In this document: piece after piece, positions 1 to 5,843 of the stretch
Layout: the number at the start of each line of letters is the position of its first letter
How positions within the stretch are numbered: the stretch's first letter is position 1
Assembly: GCA_947632315.1 (NCBI GenBank)
Contig: CANROV010000029.1
Location: 1 to 15,652, forward strand
Length of the DNA stretch: 15,652 bases
Source: Candidatus Gastranaerophilales bacterium
GTDB taxonomy: Bacteria > Cyanobacteriota > Vampirovibrionia > Gastranaerophilales > Gastranaerophilaceae
Direction: 5' to 3'
The notes under the pieces: generated by a model
The model's input: only the letters and a program-made list of their open reading frames with translations
Databases searched by the model: none
What the model was told of the DNA's origin: nothing
Made by a program: the position numbers and the translations under genes

Positions 1-201
1 CAGTTATTTTTCTCAACTCATCAACCTTTATTTTTGAATGATAGAGATAAAAAACAGATATTCTTATGCGAAAAAGAAGATTATTTAAACACAGAAGTTT
101 ATAGACTTGATGAAATTGAGGGAGTAAGGAATACTGAAAACTTCTTTGAAAAATATTTATCCGGCACTTATGGTGCAACACCAAGAATTGGGGATTTGTA
201 G
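1..201 (+). CDS. AAA/ABC-type ATPase, C-terminal end only (AbiLi-like)
   Basis: The reading frame is open from base 1 to a TAG at 199-201 and gives the last 66 residues of a larger protein cut by the window edge. It opens with QLFFSTHQPLFL, the 'STHxPxFL' switch/H-loop segment that follows Walker B in AAA_21 / SMC-like ATPases. It ends in SGTYGATPRIGDL, a tail common in ATPases paired with RloB. The next gene, RloB family, starts 3 bp after the stop, so the two are almost certainly co-translated. An ATPase plus an RloB protein is the gene content of the abortive-infection system AbiL (AbiLi + AbiLii). Walker A and B lie outside the window, so the assignment rests on the tail and the partner. 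Confidence 0.75.
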   Translation, partial: QLFFSTHQPLFLNDRDKKQIFLCEKEDYLNTEVYRLDEIEGVRNTENFFEKYLSGTYGATPRIGDL

Positions 202-204
202 GGA

Positions 205-807
205 ATGGCAAAAAAGAAAAGAAACAAAAAACAATCAGTTTTTATAGCTCTGGAAGGAAAACGAGAAAGGACTTTTCTATATTTTCTACAAAGCATTTTT
301 GATTCTGAAAAAAGAATTAATTTAAATATTCACCCTGATTTAGGTGGAACCTCAAATGCCATTTTAGCCAGGGCATTAAAAGCACCAGGGTTTGATAAAA
401 TATATGCTTGGTTTGATGAAGATGACAAACTTGATACGGATTGGAAAAGTGAATTAGGTAAAAGATGGAAAGTTACTATTGGTGCTAGTGTTTCAGATAA
501 AGAATTACAAAATTTAAACATAGAAAATCGGAAACCAACAATCATAGTCTCGAATCCTTTGAGTATTGAAGGTCTTTTAATCAGACTTTTCGAACACAAG
601 ATACCGAAATTTAAAGAACCTTTATTTGATGAAGATAATTTAGACAAAAATAAAAAGATGATTAAATCAGCATTAAAAGGGATATTTGGCAAAAAGGATG
701 AAGCTGAATTCTACAAAGAAAATTTATCAAAAGAATATATTTTAAAGAAGGCTAAGGATATTGAAGAACTAAGGCTTCTTTTGTCAATTTTTGATATAAC
801 AATATAG
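205..807 (+). CDS. RloB-family protein (AbiLii-like, TOPRIM-like effector)
   Basis: A 200-aa protein of normal RloB length. After a basic N-terminus (MAKKKRNKK) come the family landmarks: the strand-plus-acid motif FIALEGKRE with E17, the acidic cluster WFDEDD at about 69-74, and SNPLSIEGLLIRLF at about 116-129, the counterpart of the usual 'SNPxFExWLLLHF'. The acids match the metal-binding acids proposed for this TOPRIM-like fold. RloB proteins were first noted beside Type I restriction genes and act with an AAA ATPase in phage defence; the target of this one is unknown. The start is set by the 3-bp gap to the ATPase stop. No strong separate Shine-Dalgarno site is seen, which fits translational coupling. 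An antisense reading frame inside the gene was ignored. Confidence 0.85.
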   Translation: MAKKKRNKKQSVFIALEGKRERTFLYFLQSIFDSEKRINLNIHPDLGGTSNAILARALKAPGFDKIYAWFDEDDKLDTDWKSELGKRWKVTIGASVSDKELQNLNIENRKPTIIVSNPLSIEGLLIRLFEHKIPKFKEPLFDEDNLDKNKKMIKSALKGIFGKKDEAEFYKENLSKEYILKKAKDIEELRLLLSIFDITI

Positions 808-827
808 TTTATAAATGGGATAGTTAA

Positions 828-1331
828 ATGACTGAAATTCAGGTTTTAAAAGGTGATATAACAAAGTTAAAAGTTGATGCAATAGTTAATGCCGCAAACA
901 CAAGTTTATTAGGTGGAGGCGGAGTAGATGGTGCTATTCATCGTGCTGCAGGTAAAGAACTTGTAGAAGAATGCAGAACTTTAAACGGCTGCAAAACGGG
1001 ACAGTCAAAAATTACAAAAGGTTATAATCTGCCGGCAAAATATGTAATACATACTGTCGGTCCCGTCTGGCATGGCGGCAATAAAAAAGAGAGAGAACTT
1101 TTAAAATCATGTTATGAAACGGCTTTAAATCTTGCAAAAGAAAATGGAATCAAAACGCTAGCTTTTCCATCTATATCTTGTGGAATTTATCATTTCCCGT
1201 TAGAAGAAGCATGCAAAATAGCAACAGATGCAGTTAGTGAGTTTATAACTAAATGCGATTGTTTTGAAAAGGTAATTTTTATTGACATAAATGATGCAAT
1301 TATTGAAATTTATAAAAGAATATTGAGTTAA
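828..1331 (+). CDS. Macrodomain protein, YmdB/MacroD type (ADP-ribose hydrolase / O-acetyl-ADP-ribose deacetylase)
   Basis: A 167-aa stand-alone macrodomain. The motifs are textbook: LKGDIT at 8-13 (adenine-contacting D10), VNAAN at 20-24, the glycine-rich GGGGVDGAIH loop at 29-38 and SISCGIYHFP at 115-124 around the phosphates and distal ribose. The usual 'GIYGFP' has H in place of the second G. MacroD-type enzymes remove ADP-ribose from proteins or nucleic acids and hydrolyse O-acetyl-ADP-ribose in the cytoplasm. The ATG lies 20 bp after the RloB stop with no promoter visible between, so it is probably co-transcribed with the ATPase-RloB pair. That suggests, without proving, a role in the same defence module, for example reversing ADP-ribosylation. 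Its GC content looks higher than that of its neighbours. Confidence 0.93.
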   Translation: MTEIQVLKGDITKLKVDAIVNAANTSLLGGGGVDGAIHRAAGKELVEECRTLNGCKTGQSKITKGYNLPAKYVIHTVGPVWHGGNKKERELLKSCYETALNLAKENGIKTLAFPSISCGIYHFPLEEACKIATDAVSEFITKCDCFEKVIFIDINDAIIEIYKRILS

Positions 1332-1350
1332 TAGTTTACTAGATCCATAT

Positions 1351-1378
1351 CTGGCATACCTTTAGATTATGATATACT
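1351..1378 (+). promoter_or_regulatory. sigma70-like promoter of the PD-(D/E)XK gene
   Basis: A -35-like CTGGCA (1351-1356), a 16-bp spacer and a -10-like TATACT (1373-1378) would start transcription near 1385, just before the AAGGAG at 1386-1391. With so short a leader the ribosome site is barely inside the transcript, so the start point may be a few bases earlier. Confidence 0.5.
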
Positions 1379-1398
1379 AAATATAAAGGAGCTTGATT

Positions 1399-2424
1399 AT
1401 GACAGAAGTAAGTTTTTTCCCACAATATGAACAAAAAGAAAACAAGGTTACAAATTACACATTATTAGTTCTAAGGCAAATTTATAATGAAAGTCCGAAT
1501 TTATTTCAGTCATTTATAATTGATTTATTAGCAGATGAAGGACGGAATATAAATATAGGAGTAAATTTCTTACAACAAGTTGGATATAGTTGCGAAAGAG
1601 GGAATTCTATAATTGACGGAGTGATTCAGCAATTACCGTTTCAAATTTTTATTGAAACCAAAACTACTGATTGGTTTTATAATGATCAATTAGAGCGCCA
1701 TATTGAAAATCTTTTGAATTTTAATGGACAGAAAATATTTATTGCACTTGCAAATTTTGATGGTTTAAAAGAAGAATCAAAAGCTTTTGATGCAATAAAA
1801 GAAAAATATAAGGACGAAAAAGATTTAATTATTACAAAAGTTGAATTTGAACAATTAAAATATGCACTAGAAAATATTTCTGACAGAATTAAATCAGAAA
1901 CTCTTCACAATATAATTAAAGAATACGAACAATTTTTGGATGAGAATAATCTTTTACCGACCTGGAAATATAGATTAGACGTTGTAAATTGTGCAGTTTC
2001 GAAAAACGATGTAATTAACAGAAAGTTATATCTTTGCCCAGAGGCAAAAGGTGCATATAAACACGCTCGTTCAAAATATTTTGGTATTTATGAAAATAAA
2101 AACGTAAATTGTATAGCAGAAATAAAAGCTGTTTGCATGTATGATTCAAAAGCTAAAAAAAATATAAGTATATCGTGGTTTGATAGTGATAATTACAAAG
2201 AAGAAGATATTATTAAAGAAGCAACAGAAAAAAGTAAGTATTGTTGGGATGATGGGGTTCAAATGTTTTTACTTAGTGATTTCAAAGAAAATATCAACTT
2301 TAATAAAGATTCAAGAGGCGGAATGTTTGGAAGCAAAATATATTTTAATTTTGACGAAAAAGTAAAAGATATTAATGATTTAGAAACTCTAATAAAAAAT
2401 AAAAAATGGAGTAATTTTCAATAA
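1399..2424 (+). CDS. PD-(D/E)XK nuclease-like protein
   Basis: 341 aa from ATG 1399. The AAGGAG at 1386-1391 is 7 nt from this ATG, whereas an in-frame TTG at 1393 would touch it, so the ATG is chosen. The N-terminal ~125 residues look like a restriction-endonuclease fold: IIDG (D73), then a strand ending in FIETK (E86, K88), then an acidic helix with Q97 (NDQLERHI). This is the D-(x)n-E-x-K-...-Q pattern of PD-(D/E)XK nucleases. Residues ~150-341 hold no motif I recognise; they include Trp-rich segments (SISWFDSDN, KYCWDDGVQMF) and may form a target-sensing or substrate domain. The gene has its own promoter and stands alone, so it may be a solitary defence nuclease. The specific family was not identified. 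Confidence 0.75.
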   Translation: MTEVSFFPQYEQKENKVTNYTLLVLRQIYNESPNLFQSFIIDLLADEGRNINIGVNFLQQVGYSCERGNSIIDGVIQQLPFQIFIETKTTDWFYNDQLERHIENLLNFNGQKIFIALANFDGLKEESKAFDAIKEKYKDEKDLIITKVEFEQLKYALENISDRIKSETLHNIIKEYEQFLDENNLLPTWKYRLDVVNCAVSKNDVINRKLYLCPEAKGAYKHARSKYFGIYENKNVNCIAEIKAVCMYDSKAKKNISISWFDSDNYKEEDIIKEATEKSKYCWDDGVQMFLLSDFKENINFNKDSRGGMFGSKIYFNFDEKVKDINDLETLIKNKKWSNFQ

Positions 2425-2477
2425 AACGAGCATGTTGCGACATATAACACCATATCAGTACAAGTAATAGATATAAA

Positions 2478-2570
2478 ATGGATATTTTAGACAAATTAGC
2501 AAAATCAAAATTCAGGAGCAGATTTAAACTCAGAACAAAAGAGCTTGAATATACTAAATATTATCTATAA
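2478..2570 (+). pseudogene. DUF4186 gene remnant (N-terminus only)
   Basis: An ATG opens a 30-codon frame with the peptide MDILDKLAKSKFRSRFKL, which matches from memory the conserved beginning of DUF4186 proteins (LxxLAxSxFRxxFxL, followed by a K/E-Y helix). A stop follows where the family continues for about another 80 residues, including a Cys/His-rich 'HPVFIAQHATATCCRGC' region that is not found in any frame downstream. Another frame is open from about 2569 to 2664 but shows no DUF4186 motif. No Shine-Dalgarno site precedes the ATG. This is most simply a decayed, truncated gene; the junction near 2565 may mark an old deletion. Confidence 0.6.
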
Positions 2571-2668
2571 AAACCTCGCCTGGCATTATATTAATGATTT
2601 TAAAATGAGGTTTGAATTCTTAATACAGCAGAAATTAGAAGATGGATTTAAGATAATAAAATAAAGAA

Positions 2669-2688
2669 GCACCCAAATTATTGGGTGC
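2669..2688 (-). terminator. Intrinsic terminator of the 3446-2712 operon
   Basis: An 8-bp perfect stem (GCACCCAA / TTGGGTGC) with a 4-nt loop. On the minus strand it is followed by the T-rich tail TTCTTTATTTTATT, and it lies 24 bp beyond the stop of the 94-aa gene. On the plus strand the following bases are not T-rich, so it works best for minus-strand transcripts. Confidence 0.75.
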
Positions 2689-2711
2689 AGAAAGCGAGTC
2701 TTTTATGACAA

Positions 2712-2996
2712 TCAAAATCTAAATTTATTCTTAAATTCACTAATAACATATTGTTCTTTTTGTAAATTATTTTTTAACTCCCGGTACACTTCTTCTGAAA
2801 TTTTTCCATAGTTAGATAATCCTGTAGTTTTTGTATCAATGTATTCAAAGTTTTTAATTCTCATTTTTAGGCTTCCTAGCTTGCAACCAATATCCTGTGC
2901 AACTTTTTCCAATTTTTGAGTGTCTGTAATTTTTAAAACATACAAACAATAAACATAATAATCGTCTTGTTTTGTCCAATTGTGTCTTATATTCAT
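2712..2996 (-). CDS. Small helical, putatively DNA-binding protein (SANT/HTH-like)
   Basis: 94 aa; AAGGAG sits 7 nt upstream of the ATG (3004-3009). The layout is a W-T-x-x-D/E start (NWTKQDDYYVYCLY), a helix-turn-helix-like KVAQDIGCKLGSLKMRIKNF, then a GLSNYGKISEEV segment. I know the same arrangement from the N-terminal domains of many HNH endonucleases and related proteins ('WtxEE...LYxxIP...elAxxlgRtpsaVaxKLxNF...GxSNxsKld'). Here it stands alone with no HNH domain, so the simplest reading is a small DNA-binding protein, perhaps a repressor of its own operon, which starts at inverted repeats. The start is 11 bp from the stop of the upstream frameshifted gene. The family match is from memory and moderate. 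Confidence 0.65.
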   Translation of the reverse strand: MNIRHNWTKQDDYYVYCLYVLKITDTQKLEKVAQDIGCKLGSLKMRIKNFEYIDTKTTGLSNYGKISEEVYRELKNNLQKEQYVISEFKNKFRF

Positions 2997-3007
2997 AAAA
3001 TGTCTCC

Positions 3008-3446
3008 TTATAAATTTATTGTAAGTCTATCTTCTATTATTGATTTTATATCTTCTTTTTCGAGTAGTGGAATTCTTAGTGTTTCCGATACAAATAGTTT
3101 GTTTTCAATTATGGCTGTTGGAGTAACCTCTTCATCAATAGCTGGGAAAATACTGTATCTGAGAATCATTTTTGAACGGATATTTGCATCACCATTAGTA
3201 TTTTGAAGAAACAAATAATCATTCTTATCTAACAGTATAAAAGAATTTTGCATTCCGGTATCAATTACTATAAAAAAAATCTTCAAAATTTTTAATATAG
3301 TCATCAGAAATTTGTGGTTTTTCTATTTTAAACATTCTGTTGTGCTTATTAGATATTACAAGAGTTAATAAAACATTATCTTTAAAAAATAAATCTGAAA
3401 ATGGTAGTTTTTGAAATTTCAGCGTTTTAATTAAAAATTTTTTCAT
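3008..3446 (-). pseudogene. Hypothetical protein gene split by a frameshift at a T8 run
   Basis: Two overlapping minus-strand frames (3446-3261 and 3304-3008) form one gene. The first has an ATG with AAGGAG 6 nt upstream (3453-3458) and reads through ...KNFEDFF before a stop. The second has no ribosome site of its own. They meet at a run of eight T (plus-strand A8 at 3272-3279); dropping one T joins them into a protein of about 145 aa reading ...EDFF-IVIDTGMQNSF.... The cause may be a real disruption, a sequencing error in the homopolymer or transcriptional/ribosomal slippage; the sequence cannot tell. The joined protein matches nothing I recognise. An IVIDTG motif right after the junction recalls the D-T-G of aspartic-protease-like folds, but nothing else supports that. 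Confidence 0.7.
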
Positions 3447-3463
3447 TTTTATCTCCTTTTTAT

Positions 3464-3507
3464 TTACATTTTTATTATTACATATTAAAATATGTAATGG
3501 AATGTAA
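3464..3507. repeat. Nested inverted repeats between divergent genes (putative operator)
   Basis: Inner arms TTACATAT (3478-3485) and ATATGTAA (3490-3497) are separated by 4 nt. Outer arms TTACATT (3464-3470) and AATGTAA (3501-3507) flank them, giving four copies of a TTACAT-like half-site in 44 bp. The array fills the space between the starts at 3446 (-) and 3526 (+), where both promoters must lie, so it is a natural operator for a dimeric regulator. The region is AT-rich, which lowers certainty. Confidence 0.5.
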
Positions 3508-3525
3508 TATTTTTAAGAACATATT

Positions 3526-4236
3526 ATGAATAATTTTGATTTTTTAAAAGAACCTTTTCTTGATTGGTTAAAAGAAAAGAAAAAAGATATAGAAGAATTT
3601 CAGAATTTTAATTTAGCTCAAAATGCTAAAGAAATACTTGATTACAATGATATTGATATTTCTGAGCTTGACGAAAATTTGCAAAATTTAGATTGTTTAC
3701 CACCAGATGCTATGGATTTGTTGTTAAAAAGATTTGTTTATTATTATAAAAATTTTATATCAAAAGATGCACCGGTTTTATTTAAAGTAAATTTTGAAAT
3801 TAATAATCTTCCTAATGCACTAGATTGGTTATTAGTAAATATAGCAGACTTAAACTTCTTTGATATAAGCGAAATAGAGTATAAACAGATTTATAAACAA
3901 TGTCATCATTGTGGAAAACCAAATGAATTTGAGCACATTAGTGGCAATAAAAAATTTAATAAAAAAGTTAGATTTTGTCATTCCTATGATTGTGAAAATT
4001 TAAACAAAACAGATGGTTCTAATCCACTTGAACATGAAAACTGTTGCTTTGGGAAATACGCACAAGCTAAGAAAAAATTATATCAGCAAATGAAAGCTGC
4101 AAAAGTAACAAAAGAAGAAAAAATCAAAAAGTTTATTGAGTATTGCGAAAACAAGCTGAAAGAATGTCATAATATAAAATGGACAGTTCAAACAGATAAA
4201 ACCCCTGCAAAAAATGAAATTGAATGGTTTGATTAA
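3526..4236 (+). CDS. Hypothetical protein with a central Cys/His zinc-binding cluster
   Basis: 236 aa. The N-terminal ~120 residues are acidic and helical. A probable zinc site follows: CHHCGKP (C126, C129), then FCHSYDC (C151, C156), then a third group HENCC (H170, C173, C174). The C-terminal ~55 residues are a basic, probably coiled or helical stretch rich in Lys and Glu ending in EIEWFD. The CxxC...FCxxxxC pair recalls zinc-ribbon 'replaced recruiter' domains that also carry an FCH motif, but I cannot name the family. The start has only a weak AAGAA-like site. The gene is divergent from the frameshifted gene across the TTACAT repeats and convergent with the small-gene operon (23-bp gap), so it appears monocistronic. 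Confidence 0.7.
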   Translation: MNNFDFLKEPFLDWLKEKKKDIEEFQNFNLAQNAKEILDYNDIDISELDENLQNLDCLPPDAMDLLLKRFVYYYKNFISKDAPVLFKVNFEINNLPNALDWLLVNIADLNFFDISEIEYKQIYKQCHHCGKPNEFEHISGNKKFNKKVRFCHSYDCENLNKTDGSNPLEHENCCFGKYAQAKKKLYQQMKAAKVTKEEKIKKFIEYCENKLKECHNIKWTVQTDKTPAKNEIEWFD

Positions 4237-4259
4237 ATTATTTTAAAAATTAGATATAA

Positions 4260-4493
4260 TCACATTCTTTCAATATACCAAACTGAATTTCCAAATTGAT
4301 TAAAATTCCATTGGAGTTGGAAGTAGAAATTAAACTCCAAAGAATTATCGTCTTTGAAGTTCCAAGAATATTTATTTAATTGTGTTTTGCGATAACTTTC
4401 AAATGCATCCTGAATTTCTTTTGCAAATCTTATTCTAAATTCAGAATATGGAATGTCCAATGTCTCTTTGGTTAATTTATTTTTCAAAATCAT
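4260..4493 (-). CDS. Small hypothetical protein (77 aa)
   Basis: The start is placed at ATG 4491-4493 because GAGGGG (4500-4505) lies 6 nt upstream; an in-frame TTG at 4497-4499 would abut that site. The protein starts MILKNKLTKETLDIPYSEF and ends in an aromatic-rich tail (FYFQLQWNFNQFGNSVWYIE), a pattern typical of short phage or mobile-element proteins. It is last in a three-gene minus-strand operon and overlaps the end of the gene before it by 17 nt, so translation is probably coupled. No family was recognised. Confidence 0.65.
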   Translation of the reverse strand: MILKNKLTKETLDIPYSEFRIRFAKEIQDAFESYRKTQLNKYSWNFKDDNSLEFNFYFQLQWNFNQFGNSVWYIERM

Positions 4494-4677
4494 CTTCAAC
4501 CCCTCTTATATTATCAAGTTCAATATTGTAGCGTTTGCCGGTTTTATCAACACAGGTCGCGAAATCTACTGTTTTATCGGCAAACTTGTTCTCCCATAAA
4601 CAGATCAGCAGCCCAATTTCTTGTGTTTTTAAGTTCAAAATCTTTGTTCCGTATAGCATATAATCTTTTTCAATCAT
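4477..4677 (-). CDS. Small beta-rich hypothetical protein (66 aa, SH3/KOW-like pattern)
   Basis: The ATG is preceded by AAGGA (4684-4688), which overlaps the stop region of the upstream gene (4681-4683). The sequence YGTKILNLKTQEIGLLI...FATCVDKTGKRYNIELDNI has the alternating strand-turn pattern of small SH3-like barrels seen in phage and plasmid proteins. The stretch CVDKTGKRYNIELDNI resembles CVAPDGERYVFDKDFL in the preceding gene, and both proteins begin with MIE, so the two may be tandem paralogues. Function unknown. Confidence 0.65.
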   Translation of the reverse strand: MIEKDYMLYGTKILNLKTQEIGLLICLWENKFADKTVDFATCVDKTGKRYNIELDNIRGVEDDFEK

Positions 4678-4680
4678 AAT

Positions 4681-4893
4681 TTATCCTTTTGTTATTGTAA
4701 TATCTGCGTATATCTCATCCGGCTTGTCAGGATCAATCAAAAAATCTTTATCAAATACATATCTTTCACCATCCGGTGCGACGCAGCCAACAATATTGTG
4801 TTCGCCGAAACAAACAACTGTAAATTCTTCGCTATCTTTTTCAAACCAACCTTTGAGCTTTTTTAATCTGTATTTTTTACCGATTTCAATCAT
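4681..4893 (-). CDS. Small beta-rich hypothetical protein (70 aa), first gene of the operon
   Basis: A strong Shine-Dalgarno site (AAAGGAG, 6 nt from the ATG) marks the first gene of the three-gene operon. It reads MIEIGKKYRLKKLKGWF...FTVVCFGEHNIVGCVAPDGERYVFDKDF, again a likely small beta-barrel related to the following gene. The base composition is clearly less AT-rich than that of the defence genes on either side, which fits a phage origin. Function unknown. Confidence 0.7.
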   Translation of the reverse strand: MIEIGKKYRLKKLKGWFEKDSEEFTVVCFGEHNIVGCVAPDGERYVFDKDFLIDPDKPDEIYADITITKG

Positions 4894-4937
4894 AGTATAC
4901 TCCTTTCAAGCTACACCATTCATCGCTCTTTCAGAAG

Positions 4938-4998
4938 CAAACATCAACTTAAAATCCAGAAAACGTATCATTCAGACACATTTGGGACTTGATGTTTG
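4938..4998. repeat. 10-bp inverted repeat in a divergent promoter region
   Basis: CAAACATCAA (4938-4947) and its exact complement TTGATGTTTG (4989-4998) are 41 bp apart, between the divergent starts at 4893 (-) and 5054 (+). The right arm includes the putative -35 box of the + gene, so the pair could be operator half-sites. Confidence 0.45.
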
Positions 4999-5017
4999 TG
5001 CGAAACAGAGTTATCCT
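4989..5017 (+). promoter_or_regulatory. Possible promoter of the DUF1804-like gene
   Basis: TTGATG (4989-4994), a 17-bp spacer and TATCCT (5012-5017), each 4/6 to consensus, lie 36 bp upstream of the ATG. The -35 overlaps the right arm of the inverted repeat. Confidence 0.35.
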
Positions 5018-5053
5018 GTGTGTACGCCAAAATTTTTTACCCCGAGGTTAACT

Positions 5054-5509
5054 ATGAAAAAACAAACATTGGCACAAGATGCCTTTAAACTTTATGCTGA
5101 AAAATTTATGTCGTTAGAAGATATTGCAAGGCAGCTTCATTTGAACGAAAGAACGCTCCGCCGATGGAAAAAGTCTGATAATTGGGAAACCAAAAGAGCT
5201 GAATATATTCGGACTAAAACGACATTGCATTCTGATTTATATAATTTTACCCGAAGTTTGATAAATTCTATCGAAAAGGATATGGGGAATAACGGTAAAG
5301 TCGAGCCTGCAAGGTATTATGCTGTTACTAGAATGCTAAAATTGATTGGTCCGGTTAAAGCTTATGAGGATGAAGTGATAAGTGAAAAACAAATACCTAA
5401 AGAGGAAAAGCCGAAAGGCTTAACACCGGATGTTATACGAGAAATTGAGGAACAAATTCTCGGCATAACTCATGAAGAATTTTGTGAACATGATTTGAAC
5501 GCCGATTAA
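5054..5509 (+). CDS. Phage HTH protein, DUF1804 / small-terminase-like
   Basis: 151 aa from ATG 5054, which has GAGG 6 nt upstream. The frame stays open to 4724, but that part runs antisense to a real gene and is rejected. Residues ~1-45 form a helix-turn-helix (LAQDAFKLYAEKFMSLEDIARQLHLNERTLRRWKK) followed by SDNWETKR. This is the layout of Mu-like phage DUF1804 proteins and small terminase subunits, which bind phage DNA at packaging. A long helical middle and an acidic tail follow. No large terminase, portal or head gene is near, so it is an orphan, either a prophage relic or domesticated as a regulator. It converges with the 77-aa gene (7-bp gap). Confidence 0.7.
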   Translation: MKKQTLAQDAFKLYAEKFMSLEDIARQLHLNERTLRRWKKSDNWETKRAEYIRTKTTLHSDLYNFTRSLINSIEKDMGNNGKVEPARYYAVTRMLKLIGPVKAYEDEVISEKQIPKEEKPKGLTPDVIREIEEQILGITHEEFCEHDLNAD

Positions 5510-5516
5510 ACACCTT

Positions 5517-5750
5517 TTAAACGGTATTTAAATTTTCGATATCTTTTTCGTGTTCGATAAAAAATGCGTTTAGCACATCTGCCTCATTTCGCAAATGTTT
5601 AATAACTCGCGCAAGATTATAACATTCTTCAATATCTGGTTGATTAGCAACAAAATAATCAATAACAACCGCTGTGTTATAAATATTCTCCGACCACTTG
5701 CTCAGTTGCTTAAACTCCTTTGGAGTAATGTTCAATCCTGTTTTTTCCAT
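5517..5750 (-). CDS. Small hypothetical protein (77 aa)
   Basis: The ATG has an excellent ribosome site (GAGGAGG at 5758-5764, 7 nt away). The protein is short, acidic and predicted helical (MEKTGLNITPKEFKQLSKW...YNLARVIKHLRNEADVLNAFF), the size and style of phage accessory proteins, with no recognisable domain. It ends 7 bp from the convergent DUF1804-like gene, which suggests both belong to the same phage-like segment. The 93-bp gap to the next minus-strand gene shows AT-rich sequence without a clear terminator. Confidence 0.65.
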   Translation of the reverse strand: MEKTGLNITPKEFKQLSKWSENIYNTAVVIDYFVANQPDIEECYNLARVIKHLRNEADVLNAFFIEHEKDIENLNTV

Positions 5751-5843
5751 ACTTAATCCTCCTCATATCAGAAAACACAATACCTGGAAGTATATAGAAA
5801 AGCCAGTTTTATTTTAAATTTTTACATATAAACACAAATATAA

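Noticed and set aside
3008..3304. Aspartic-protease-like protein based on IVIDTG
   Set aside because: Only the D-T-G triplet fits; no flap or second conserved motif is visible, and the motif lies at a frameshift.
4724..5053. N-terminal extension of the DUF1804-like frame
   Set aside because: It lies antisense over the well-supported 70-aa gene, has no ribosome site and resembles no domain; ATG 5054 with GAGG fits the HTH start.
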